Shown: one piece after another, positions 1 to 8,086 of the stretch
Layout of the letters: each line of letters begins with the position of its first letter
How positions within the stretch are numbered: position 1 is the stretch's first letter
Source: JAWXBM01 sp034440115
GTDB lineage: Bacteria > Pseudomonadota > Gammaproteobacteria > Xanthomonadales > SZUA-36
DNA: 14,095 nucleotides
Direction of reading: 5' to 3'
Assembly (NCBI GenBank): GCA_034440115.1
Contig: JAWXBM010000091.1
Span: forward strand, 1 to 14,095
Program-made: the position numbers and the translations under genes
The notes under the pieces: generated by a model
Databases searched by the model: none
Seen by the model: only the letters and a program-made list of their open reading frames with translations
What the model was told of the DNA's origin: nothing

Positions 1-1
1 A

Positions 2-772
2 TCCATATCAGGTGCGATAGTCAGCCAAATGCTGGTGGAAGCAGGCCAGGATGTGGAACCGGGCCAGGTATTGGCCGTGATGGAAACGGCTGCCCTGGCG
101 CAAGCGCAAGTGACGGAATCTGAAGCTGCGCTGTGTCTGGCAGAACGCCAGGCAGCGGTGGCCCTCAGTGCCGCAGAAGAAGTTTGTGTGCGTTCTGGGG
201 TAGCAGCGCGCGAAGCCAAACGTCGGGCAACCTTGTTGGCGCAGGGCCTTACTGGCGAGGAAGAGGCGGATGTTTCGGCCGGACAAGCTGAGGCCCTGGC
301 AGCCGCCTGTGCCACTGCGCGTTCGTCGGTCAAGGCTGCAGATGCAGAAATCAGGCTGGCAGCCGCTCATGTAGATGTTCGCCTGGCACAGTTGGAGCGT
401 GCTCAGGTAAAGTCGCCGGTCGCAGGCCGTATCCTGTCCATTCACAGCCATTCAGGCGAAATGGCGGCGCTGGAAGGTTTGTTGGAAATCGGCCAGGTAA
501 ACAAAATGTACGCGGTTGCAGAAGTCTATGAAACCGATATCGGCCGTGTTCGTATTGGGCAAAAGGCCACGATCAGCAGTAGTGCTTTGGATTCTGTTCT
601 GACAGGAACGGTTGAGAAAATCCACCAGAAAGTGGCTAAGTTGGACGTCATTGGAACTGATCCAGCCGCGCTCAAGGATGCCCGTATCATTGAAGTTGAA
701 ATACGCCTGGATGATTCCACTGCCGCTGCCAGCCTGACTTACTTGCAGGTCGACATAGTGATCAACCCATAA
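2..772 (+). CDS. devB: DevB-like HlyD-family membrane fusion protein (periplasmic adaptor of an ABC exporter), 5' truncated
   Basis: The reading frame is open from the window edge, so the start, signal anchor and first residues are missing; 256 codons remain. Adaptors of this family bridge an inner-membrane ABC permease and an outer-membrane channel. The visible part starts in the first half of a lipoyl-like domain (SGAIVSQMLVEAGQDVEPG). A long Ala/Glu/Gln-rich helical hairpin, likely coiled coil, follows at about residues 35-135. Next comes the second lipoyl half (VKSPVAGRILSIHSHSGE), then a beta-barrel segment with AEVYETDIGRVRIGQKA and a tail ending LQVDIVINP. The phrases YETDIG, GTDPAA and DARIIEVEIRL are typical of cyanobacterial DevB and its proteobacterial relatives rather than of MacA or AcrA. 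A permease of the matching DevC type starts 16 nt downstream. The substrate is unknown; DevBCA in cyanobacteria exports heterocyst glycolipids, which need not hold here. Confidence 0.88.
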   Translation, partial: SISGAIVSQMLVEAGQDVEPGQVLAVMETAALAQAQVTESEAALCLAERQAAVALSAAEEVCVRSGVAAREAKRRATLLAQGLTGEEEADVSAGQAEALAAACATARSSVKAADAEIRLAAAHVDVRLAQLERAQVKSPVAGRILSIHSHSGEMAALEGLLEIGQVNKMYAVAEVYETDIGRVRIGQKATISSSALDSVLTGTVEKIHQKVAKLDVIGTDPAALKDARIIEVEIRLDDSTAAASLTYLQVDIVINP

Positions 773-788
773 AAGTGGATTCAGCATA

Positions 789-1931
789 ATGATTCTGGGT
801 TGGATGCAGTTGAAACACCGGCCTATGCGCCTGCTGGTTGCGGTTGGTGGAATAGGCTTTGCCGTGCTGTTGATCCTGATGCAGTTGGGGTTTCGTTCGG
901 CTTTGTTTGAAAGTGCGGTGCGCTACCACGAACGGTTGGAATATGACATTGCGCTGTTCAGTCCGGACAGTGTATTTATTGTGCGCCCGGAGCCATTTTC
1001 CCTGCGCCGTCTCTACCAGGCGTTGGGAGTGGATGGGGTTAGGAGCATCACGCCGGTTTACATCTTCCCCTCGGTGTGGAAAAACCCCTGGAACAACCAG
1101 CGACGCAGTATTACTACCATCGGCTTTGATCCGACCCATTCTTTGCTTAACACACCCGGCTTTGAAGAGGCCCGGCACTTGTTGCAACAACAGAACGTGG
1201 TGTTGTTTGATTCAGCATCACGGCCGGAGTTTGGTGATGTGGCAGGACATTTTGCCGAGCATGGACCACTAAAAACCGAAATCAACAACCGCCAAATGGA
1301 AGTGGTCGGCTTGTTTGAAATGGGTACTTCGTTCGGTATCGATGGTAACGTGATAACCAGCGACGACAATTGGCTGCGACTGTTTCCCGAACGCCCGCGC
1401 GACGAGATACAGTTGGGTTTGATCCACCTGGATGATCCCGCCAAGGCCAATGAAGTACGGGATCGATTGCAGGCTTACCTGCAACAAGACGTAGTGGTCA
1501 TGACCCGGGCCGATTTCGTGGAACGGGAAACCAACTATTGGAATTCGGCTACCCCCATTGGTTATATCTTCGCCTTTGGCGCCATCATGGGACTGGTGGT
1601 GGGCGCCATCATCGTTTACCAGATCCTGTTTGCCGATGTTTCCGAGCATTTGCGTGAATACGCCACCTTGCGCGCCATCGGTTTCCGCAGCCGGTTTGTA
1701 TCCGGCATCGTGTTGCAACAGGCTGGCATATTGGCCGTGCTGGGATTTATTCCCGGCGTGCTGGCGGTGCATTGGCTTTATGGCAAGGCTGCCGCGGCCA
1801 CCAATTTACCCCTGTATCTCACTTTTGATCGTGCCATGACCGTGTTCCTGCTGACTCTGGCCATGTGCGCGCTGTCTGGTTTGCTGGCTATGCGCAAGGT
1901 GCAGAAGCTGGATCCGGCTGACGTGTTCTGA
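789..1931 (+). CDS. devC: DevC-like ABC exporter permease (FtsX/MacB-type fold)
   Basis: This 380-residue inner-membrane permease is close to the usual DevC length. An N-terminal membrane segment lies at about residues 14-34. A soluble periplasmic domain follows at about 35-250. Three C-terminal membrane segments lie near 256-280, 303-331 and 347-367, which is the four-helix FtsX/MacB plan. The cytoplasmic loop EYATLRAIGF (290-299) is the conserved segment thought to contact the ATPase. Segments such as the opening LGWMQLKHRPMRLLVA and TTIGFDP are characteristic of DevC. Its neighbour upstream is the DevB-type adaptor. The next gene starts only 7 nt after the stop, so co-transcription is likely. 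No ATPase gene follows, unlike the devB-devC-devA order of Anabaena; a DevA homologue may precede the window. The ribosome site before 789 is weak, which would fit translation coupled to the upstream gene. Confidence 0.9.
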   Translation: MILGWMQLKHRPMRLLVAVGGIGFAVLLILMQLGFRSALFESAVRYHERLEYDIALFSPDSVFIVRPEPFSLRRLYQALGVDGVRSITPVYIFPSVWKNPWNNQRRSITTIGFDPTHSLLNTPGFEEARHLLQQQNVVLFDSASRPEFGDVAGHFAEHGPLKTEINNRQMEVVGLFEMGTSFGIDGNVITSDDNWLRLFPERPRDEIQLGLIHLDDPAKANEVRDRLQAYLQQDVVVMTRADFVERETNYWNSATPIGYIFAFGAIMGLVVGAIIVYQILFADVSEHLREYATLRAIGFRSRFVSGIVLQQAGILAVLGFIPGVLAVHWLYGKAAAATNLPLYLTFDRAMTVFLLTLAMCALSGLLAMRKVQKLDPADVF

Positions 1932-1938
1932 GGAAGGC

Positions 1939-3759
1939 ATGAACGATAAAACCACACAATTCGACAAGCGAACAGAAGAAATCATTGAGCACTATTTTGA
2001 TATTCCGGCTGCAGAACAGGGAGAGCTGGCCGGCGCTTTGCAATTGATGCGCCTGGAAGGAGGGGACTGGTTGTTTCACCAGGGTGAGGCGGCAGATGCT
2101 TTTTACATTCTGATCCGTGGCCGCCTGCAGGTGTGGTTGGAATTTGACGGCAAAACAGCTTTGCCTGCACCCAAATTGATCGGACGCGTTACGCCAGGGG
2201 ACAGCGTGGGCGAGTTGGCTTTGTTGACCCGGGCCTCACGTTCAGCCGGCATCCGTGCCATGCGTGACAGCAGCCTGATTCGCATCAGCCGGGATTCCTT
2301 CCAGCAGTTGGCCTTAAAACACCCTCCGATGTTGATGAAGCTGGCGGAAAGAGCTGCCAATTTGGCGCAAAAATCACCCGTTACGGGTGCAGGCCCCACC
2401 CGCAATCTCAAAACCATTTGCATTTTGCCGCTGGATGACTCGCCTGAACAGCACAGCTTCTGCAAACAGTTGGCGGATGATTTGGCAGGACACGGCACCA
2501 TTCGCTGGCTGGATCTTGCCTCGCTGGGCGAAAACGGAGCACCTGTGACACAACTACCGGTCAGTGGCATGATGCCGGAGTCATTGGTCAACTGGGTACA
2601 GCATCTGGAAGACACCACTCGGCTGTTGGTGTTTCAGTGTGAGCCTGCGGCCAGCCAGTGGACCCGCTTCTGTCTGCGCCAATCGGATCTGGTGGTGCTG
2701 GTGGCCAAGCCCGAATCTGATAGCAGTATTCGGCAATGGGAGCACCGACTGGGATTGCATGATTCAGACGGTACCGCGAGGAGAATGCTGATTCTGCTGC
2801 AGCCTGGCGCTGCCGATGAGATCTGCAATACCCGCGCCTGGTATCAGGACAGGTCGGTGGATTTTCACCTGCAAGTGAGAGCCGGTAATCAGCGGGATAT
2901 CGAACGGGTAGGCAGAGTACTGTTGGGTAAAGCAACCGGCCTGGTGCTGGGCGCCGGCGCTTCCAGAGGTTTCGCCCACCTGGGCGTGATCAAGGCACTG
3001 GAAGAAGCGGGCAAACCGATCGACTGGATCGGCGGCACCAGTATCGGCGCCATTATGGGCGCGCCCACCGCCATGGGGCTGACGGCCGACCAGGGCATAC
3101 GCCTGCTGCGTAAGGCTTTCATGCGTGGCAAGCCATTCGGTGATTTCACCGTACCGCTGGTTTCGCTGCTGTCTGGTGGCCGAATGCAAAGGCTGATCCT
3201 TGCACACGCCGCGCGTGAGATAGAAGATCTGGCGTTGCCATTTTTCTGTATTTCCAGCAGCCTGGATGATGGCTCCATCAATCTGCATAACAAGGGCTCG
3301 CTGGCGCGGGCCCTGCAGGCAACCGCATCCATGCCGGGTATCCTGCCGCCCACAGTAGTGAATGGACGTCTGGCTATAGATGGCGCGGTGCTGGACGGCC
3401 TGCCGGTGGATGTGATGTGGCAGCAGGCGGTGGGTGAAGTCATCGCTGTGAGCATGTCGGCGCATCGCCAGGTACAGGTAGATTACACCGATACCCCATC
3501 GGCCTGGGCGCTGCTGCGTGGCCGTTTGTTGCCGTTCGCGCGACGCCACCAGGTACCGGCCATGATGACGGTAGTGCTCAAAGCCACCGAACTGGCCACC
3601 ATGGCCAATGTGCGGGCCCAGGGCGCACGCGCCAGCTTGCTGCTGGAGCCCGATGTAAAACGCTTTGGGCTCACCGAAGTGAATGCCTTTGATCGTATCG
3701 TAGCGGCCGGATATGATTGCGCCAGCGCCGCTTTGCACGCGGGTGCCATCAAAAAATAG
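1939..3759 (+). CDS. Cyclic-nucleotide-binding patatin-like phospholipase (NTE/RssA-type serine hydrolase)
   Basis: The 606-residue protein has three parts. Residues about 15-140 form a cyclic-nucleotide-binding domain with the phosphate-binding cassette GELALLTRASRSAG (91-104), including Glu92 and Arg101. Residues about 155-330 form a linker that resembles the corresponding part of animal neuropathy target esterase (ILPLDDSPE, then FCLRQSDLVVLVAKPESD). Residues about 334-606 are the patatin domain. The oxyanion-hole loop is GAGASRG (338-344, with Ala for two of the usual Gly), the nucleophile Ser368 sits in GTSIG, and Asp481 in DGA completes the Ser-Asp dyad. The family hydrolyses phospholipids or lysophospholipids, so this is probably a membrane-associated lysophospholipase gated by a nucleotide. 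That activity is inferred. A good ribosome site (GAGGAAGG) overlaps the devC stop and fixes the start. Its place in a DevBC operon suggests a role in envelope lipid turnover or export. Confidence 0.9.
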   Translation: MNDKTTQFDKRTEEIIEHYFDIPAAEQGELAGALQLMRLEGGDWLFHQGEAADAFYILIRGRLQVWLEFDGKTALPAPKLIGRVTPGDSVGELALLTRASRSAGIRAMRDSSLIRISRDSFQQLALKHPPMLMKLAERAANLAQKSPVTGAGPTRNLKTICILPLDDSPEQHSFCKQLADDLAGHGTIRWLDLASLGENGAPVTQLPVSGMMPESLVNWVQHLEDTTRLLVFQCEPAASQWTRFCLRQSDLVVLVAKPESDSSIRQWEHRLGLHDSDGTARRMLILLQPGAADEICNTRAWYQDRSVDFHLQVRAGNQRDIERVGRVLLGKATGLVLGAGASRGFAHLGVIKALEEAGKPIDWIGGTSIGAIMGAPTAMGLTADQGIRLLRKAFMRGKPFGDFTVPLVSLLSGGRMQRLILAHAAREIEDLALPFFCISSSLDDGSINLHNKGSLARALQATASMPGILPPTVVNGRLAIDGAVLDGLPVDVMWQQAVGEVIAVSMSAHRQVQVDYTDTPSAWALLRGRLLPFARRHQVPAMMTVVLKATELATMANVRAQGARASLLLEPDVKRFGLTEVNAFDRIVAAGYDCASAALHAGAIKK

Positions 3760-3777
3760 CCGTTAATTGTTAAAATT

Positions 3778-3791
3778 CGGGCCTATGCCCG
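3778..3791 (+). other. Short GC-rich inverted repeat between the phospholipase and M3 peptidase genes
   Basis: CGGGC and GCCCG pair around a CTAT loop in the 45-nt gap before the peptidase gene. No T-run follows on the plus strand, so it is not a standard intrinsic terminator. It could be a weak pause site or lie in the 5' leader of the next gene. A run TAAAAT just before it (3771-3776) looks like a -10 box, but no matching -35 box is visible. Confidence 0.3.
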
Positions 3792-3804
3792 GCAGCAGGT
3801 TGGC

Positions 3805-5913
3805 ATGGCAGAAATTCTTATGAACAACAAATATTTCACTATTGGCCTGAACATAGCGTTGTTGGCCCTGCTGTTGATTGGCCTGGCGGCTTGCAAGCCG
3901 GCCGAGCAGGCGCAGTCTACAATGGCCGAAGACAGCGCAATTGCTGTGGTGTTACCCCAGGCTTATCGGCAAGTGGCCCTGGCTGACATCAACAGCGGCG
4001 CAGCCATGCAAAGCCGTTGCGACGCAGAGGTTGCCGCTTTCGCAGAGGGTATCAAAGCGCTGGAGGCTTTTGATGGCGAGGCGAGCGTTGCAACGTTTCT
4101 CGAACCGCTGAACAGGGTGAGAGTCAATTCGCTCAATATGGAATTTGCTGCCGGCTCCCTGGCGGCGGTGCATCCGGATGCCGCAGTGCGAGAAGCAGCC
4201 GATGCCTGTACCCAGGCTCTGAGTGGCGTGCAATCCGATTTTTCTTTATCGCGACCTATCTATGATCACGTTAGTTCGGTAGACACCTCCATGGCCGATG
4301 CCGGGACTCAGCGTTTTCAGGAAAAGTTGTTATTGAGCTTCCGCCTGTCGGGTGTGGACAAGGATGAAGCCACCCGTGCCCGAATCCGCCAGCTGAATGA
4401 GGAAATAACCGCGGTTGGGCAGGAATTTGATAACAACATTCGCGACGCCGTGTCCTATCTGGAACTGGAATCGGCTGAGCAACTGGCCGGTTTGCCGGAT
4501 GATTACATTGCTGCTCATCCTCCCGGCGAGGACGGTCTGATCCGCATATCCACCCAGTACCCGGATCTGTTTCCGTTTATGAGCTACAGCGAGAGTGACA
4601 CGCTGCGGCGTGAATTGATGGTGCTATCCAACAACCGCGCTTACCCGGCCAACGATACCGTGCTGCATCAGTTGCTGGCTCTGCGTTATGAGCTCGCCCA
4701 ATTGCTGGGTTTTGAGAACTATGCCGAGTGGGTCACGGCTGACAAGATGGTCGGCTCCCCGCAACGGGTGGAGAGTTTCCTGTCTGAACTCTCAGGCTAT
4801 ACGGTTGATGCGCAGCAACGAGAGTACGCTATGTTGCTGGCCCGCCTGCGCCAGGATCTGCCCGCTGCCGAGCGGGTGGAGCCCTGGCAGAGCAGCTACC
4901 TGATGGAGAAAGTCAGCCAGGAACAGTTTCAGGTTGATTCGCGTGAAGTGCGGCAATACTTCAACTACGCTGCCAGCCGCGACGGCCTGTTTGCCCTCAC
5001 CCAGGAGTTGTTCGGCGTGCAGATCAAACCCTGGGCTGATGCATCGGTTTGGCAGGAAGAGGTCGAAGCTTTTGAATTGTGGGATGAAGAAGTACTGATA
5101 GGTCGTTTCTTTCTCGATATGCATCCACGCGATAATAAGTATCAGCACGCGGCTGCTTTTCCGTTCCAGTTGGGCATCACCGGCGAGCAGACTCCGGTCT
5201 CCGGATTGGTGTGCAATTTCCCGCGTGGAAACGAGCCCATGGAGCACAGCCAGGTTACGACCTTCCTGCATGAATTCGGCCACCTGATTCATACCCTGTT
5301 CGCCGGCAATCACCACTGGTATGAAGTCAGCGGCATCAACACCGAGTGGGATTTCGTTGAGGCGCCATCGCAAATGCTGGAAGAGTGGGTGTGGGATTAC
5401 GACACCATCGAGACCTTTGCGCGCAATGCCGAAGGCGAAGTCATGCCACGCGAATTGCTGGACAAGATGATCGCGGCACGTGATTTTGGTTTGGGCATGG
5501 GCACCCGTCGCCAGCTTTCATTGGCCGCCATGTCCATGGGCATCTATAACCGCAATCCGGAAGGCCTGGACCTGAAGGAATTTACCGACAACATCAGCCG
5601 TGAATACACTCTGCTGGAACCGCTGGCTGAAGGGCATTTTTATGCCACTTTTGGCCACCTCAATGGCTACTCGGCGATTTATTACACTTACCAGTGGTCC
5701 TTGGCTATAGCATCCGACCTGCTGACGCGTTTTGAAGCCGAAGGCATGCGCAATGTTGAAACAGCGGGCGCCTATCGTGAAAAAATTCTTGAACCGGGTG
5801 GTGGCAAACCGGCCGCTGAACTGGTTACCGACTTCCTGGGTCGCGATATCAGCTTCAAACCTTATGCGGACCGCCTCAGCAGAGCAGGGCTGCCAGCAGC
5901 AAACACAGATTAG
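3805..5913 (+). CDS. M3-family zinc oligopeptidase, predicted lipoprotein
   Basis: This 702-residue peptidase of the thimet oligopeptidase/oligopeptidase A family cleaves short peptides, and here probably acts in the periplasm or at the outer membrane. A lipoprotein signal ends in GLAAC, with Cys30 counted from 3805. Lys at position +2 after Cys does not signal inner-membrane retention. The zinc site is HEFGH (489-493), with Glu519 in FVEAPSQ as third ligand, and this segment is almost identical to that of animal thimet oligopeptidase. The C-terminal GYSAIYYTYQWS (621-632) supplies Tyr626 and Tyr629, equivalent to the substrate-binding tyrosines of that enzyme. The start is uncertain: ATG 3820 gives the more typical signal peptide MNNKYFTIGLN, and neither start has a strong ribosome site. 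Characterised E. coli members (OpdA, Dcp) are cytosolic, so the lipoprotein signal is a notable difference. The amidohydrolase gene follows after 61 nt. Confidence 0.93.
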   Translation: MAEILMNNKYFTIGLNIALLALLLIGLAACKPAEQAQSTMAEDSAIAVVLPQAYRQVALADINSGAAMQSRCDAEVAAFAEGIKALEAFDGEASVATFLEPLNRVRVNSLNMEFAAGSLAAVHPDAAVREAADACTQALSGVQSDFSLSRPIYDHVSSVDTSMADAGTQRFQEKLLLSFRLSGVDKDEATRARIRQLNEEITAVGQEFDNNIRDAVSYLELESAEQLAGLPDDYIAAHPPGEDGLIRISTQYPDLFPFMSYSESDTLRRELMVLSNNRAYPANDTVLHQLLALRYELAQLLGFENYAEWVTADKMVGSPQRVESFLSELSGYTVDAQQREYAMLLARLRQDLPAAERVEPWQSSYLMEKVSQEQFQVDSREVRQYFNYAASRDGLFALTQELFGVQIKPWADASVWQEEVEAFELWDEEVLIGRFFLDMHPRDNKYQHAAAFPFQLGITGEQTPVSGLVCNFPRGNEPMEHSQVTTFLHEFGHLIHTLFAGNHHWYEVSGINTEWDFVEAPSQMLEEWVWDYDTIETFARNAEGEVMPRELLDKMIAARDFGLGMGTRRQLSLAAMSMGIYNRNPEGLDLKEFTDNISREYTLLEPLAEGHFYATFGHLNGYSAIYYTYQWSLAIASDLLTRFEAEGMRNVETAGAYREKILEPGGGKPAAELVTDFLGRDISFKPYADRLSRAGLPAANTD

Positions 5914-5974
5914 TCCAAAACCGCTATAGTTCGCTGGTGAGTAGGCATTTGTTCAACACGCAGCGGGGGATTTT

Positions 5975-6058
5975 ATGAAGCCAATGTCGAAGCCTGGGTC
6001 GAAACCTATGCCGAAACCCGGGCCGAAACCCGGGTCGAAATCTGGGTCGAAATCTTTG
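5975..6058 (+). repeat. Seven-unit 12-bp tandem repeat at the start of the amidohydrolase gene
   Basis: Units run at exact 12-bp steps: 5975-5986, 5987-5998, 5999-6010, 6011-6022, 6023-6034, 6035-6046 and 6047-6058, with a core near TCGAAACCCGGG. Units 4 and 5 are identical; the first and last are most diverged. Because 12 is a multiple of 3 the repeat stays in frame. It encodes MKPM, SKPG, SKPM, PKPG, PKPG, SKSG, SKSL, a basic ladder placed before the hydrophobic core of the lipoprotein signal. Confidence 0.9.
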
Positions 6059-8077
6059 CGATCTGTTTTTTGTTTTGCATTAGTTGCTTTACTTTCTGCC
6101 TGTGGCAAGCCGGAGCAAGCCGCAGAACCAACAGAGTCTGCCGATCTGATTCTCAATAACGGCTATGTCTATACCGTGGATGGCCAGCGCAGCGTGGCTG
6201 AGGCGGTGGCGATTCGTGGCGAACAAATCATTTTCGTAGGCAGTAACGAAGCAGCGATGGCTTTTGCCGGTGCGAAAACCGAAGTCCGCGATCTGCAAGG
6301 CGCCATGGTCTTACCGGGCTTTCATGATATGCACCTCCACGCGCTGGGTACGGTGCCGCCGGAAATGTGTGATCTGGATTCACAGCCTTATTCACTTGAA
6401 GCGCTGGTGCCCTTGCTGCAGCAATGCATCGAGACCTACCACATTCCTGCCGGTGAATTCCTGATCGTGTTGCAATGGAATTTCTCCGGAGGCAATCAAC
6501 CCAGTGAAAACCTGCCCAATATGCGCGCTGCATTGGATGCAGTATCCACCGAGCATCCGGTGTTCCTGTGGGGTAACGATGGCCATCACGGCGCTGCCAA
6601 CAGTGCAGCGTTTGCTTTGGCAAAAAACGCTCAAGGTGAGGTTCTTGGACTCAGTGCGGAAACGCTGGCTGGAGAATTTTCAGGTTTTCGTCCCATGGTT
6701 GCAGCGGATGCGAATGGGCGTCCCAGTGGTGGTATCCATGAGACCGCCCGTGCCTTGATACGGCCCGATTTTTTTGCTGATTTTCTCGGCGGCGGCGCCA
6801 GTGCTGAGTCTGTTATGCCGCAGGTAGCGCAGAATCTGGCGGGGAACGGTATTACCTCTATCCAGGATGCCTGGGTCAGCCCCGATGTGCTGGAATCCTA
6901 CGCCTGGCTGGAGCAGAGTGGTGGGATGACATTCCGGCTGCGGGCCGCGTTGGCAGGCCCCAGTAACAGCAATATTGACGACATAGACGCCCATCTGGCC
7001 ATGTTGCAGGAATTGCGCGAGCGTTTTGCAGACTCCAAACTGATTGAAGCCAATGCGGTAAAACTTTTTTCCGATGCGGTGCTGGAAGGCAATCCTTTGT
7101 CATTCCCACCGACTCTGCCCGTAGCCGCCATGCTGAGTGGCTACCAGCAACCCATCTTCGCAGGTAGCATTGAAGACGGCAGTTTCGACGTTGCCGGTTA
7201 TGTCGATCAGGGCAGTGAGTTGTGCCAGTCGGTACAAGCCAAGCCTGAAGATTTTATGGCCAGCGATGTGCTCCACGCATTTGCTGCAGAGCAGGGTTTT
7301 TATCCGCAGCAATGCATTCCTTATGGCGGCATTCTGGAACACCCGGAAGATTACCTGCGCAGTTACATCCGCAAGGCCACGGAAGCGGGTTTCCATGTGC
7401 ACGTGCACGCGCTGGCAGACAAGGCCATCCGCATCGTGGTGGATGAGTTTGCCCAGGTCAAAGCACTGGCCGATCAGCAAGGTTTAACCCAAAGCATTGC
7501 CCATGCTCAGGTGGTTCATCCGGACGACCAGAAACGCATCGGTGAATTGGGTATCGCTACGGTATTTACCCTGGTTTGGGCGGCATCAGGCGTGGAATAC
7601 GAAATGACCGTGGCGCCATTTATCGATGAAGTAAAAGGTGTGGCCGATTTGTTTAACCCCGAACACTATTACATGCAGAACGTGTATCCAGCCCGCAGCA
7701 TTATGGAGTTCGGCGGCCCGCTGGTACATGGCAGTGATGCGCCGGTGGGTACGCGCAATCCGATCCCATTGGTGAACCTGCAGATGGCCATTACCCGGGG
7801 TGGCACAGCTGAGGGGGAAATTGCACTTAATCCCAAAGAGGCCATTGATGTACACCAGGCCATCGCGGCGTTAACCATCAATGGTGCACGGCTGTTCAAG
7901 CACGAGGATCGCCTGGGCAGCATAGAAACCGGCAAGACGGCTGACCTGGTGGTTCTCAATCAGAATATTGTTGAGCTGGCCGAATCCGGCCAGGCTCAAC
8001 TGATTGGTGAAACCGCCGTCACCATGACAGTTTTTAATGGCGCCGTCGTGTATGACTCGCTGAATCAAGCCCCATAA
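5975..8077 (+). CDS. YtcJ-type metal-dependent amidohydrolase, predicted lipoprotein
   Basis: This 700-residue member of the amidohydrolase superfamily (Amidohydro_3/YtcJ group) is longer than the usual roughly 550. The N-terminus has a repeat-encoded Lys/Pro ladder (1-28), a hydrophobic core and the lipobox LLSAC (Cys43), followed by Gly-Lys, so outer-membrane anchoring is likely. The enzyme part opens with LILNNGYVYTVDG. It carries GFHDMHLH with metal ligands His120 and His122, AVKLFSD with Lys363, HVHVHALADKA with His478, IAHAQ with His510 and HGSDAP with Asp588, which are the expected metal and catalytic positions. A C-terminal beta segment with TGKTADLVVL closes the composite domain. The natural substrate cannot be read from sequence; relatives act on amide or formamide bonds. 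Start 5975 has a clear ribosome site (GGGGGA, 5965-5970). TTG 6056 would give a shorter classical lipoprotein signal but has only a weak site. The gene ends 9 nt from a convergent gene. Confidence 0.9.
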   Translation: MKPMSKPGSKPMPKPGPKPGSKSGSKSLRSVFCFALVALLSACGKPEQAAEPTESADLILNNGYVYTVDGQRSVAEAVAIRGEQIIFVGSNEAAMAFAGAKTEVRDLQGAMVLPGFHDMHLHALGTVPPEMCDLDSQPYSLEALVPLLQQCIETYHIPAGEFLIVLQWNFSGGNQPSENLPNMRAALDAVSTEHPVFLWGNDGHHGAANSAAFALAKNAQGEVLGLSAETLAGEFSGFRPMVAADANGRPSGGIHETARALIRPDFFADFLGGGASAESVMPQVAQNLAGNGITSIQDAWVSPDVLESYAWLEQSGGMTFRLRAALAGPSNSNIDDIDAHLAMLQELRERFADSKLIEANAVKLFSDAVLEGNPLSFPPTLPVAAMLSGYQQPIFAGSIEDGSFDVAGYVDQGSELCQSVQAKPEDFMASDVLHAFAAEQGFYPQQCIPYGGILEHPEDYLRSYIRKATEAGFHVHVHALADKAIRIVVDEFAQVKALADQQGLTQSIAHAQVVHPDDQKRIGELGIATVFTLVWAASGVEYEMTVAPFIDEVKGVADLFNPEHYYMQNVYPARSIMEFGGPLVHGSDAPVGTRNPIPLVNLQMAITRGGTAEGEIALNPKEAIDVHQAIAALTINGARLFKHEDRLGSIETGKTADLVVLNQNIVELAESGQAQLIGETAVTMTVFNGAVVYDSLNQAP

Positions 8078-8086
8078 ACTGGGTCC

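Noticed and set aside
2764..3738. Long minus-strand open frame (324 codons) inside the phospholipase gene
   Set aside because: It lies opposite the patatin domain with its catalytic motifs; the reverse translation is His/Gln/Arg-rich with no recognisable motif.
3778..3791. Intrinsic terminator after the phospholipase gene
   Set aside because: The stem is only 5 bp and no T-run follows.
5953..6156. Minus-strand open frame rich in Asp-Phe-Gly-Pro repeats opposite the 12-bp repeat
   Set aside because: Its repetitive look comes only from the tandem DNA repeat read in reverse; no ribosome site or domain.
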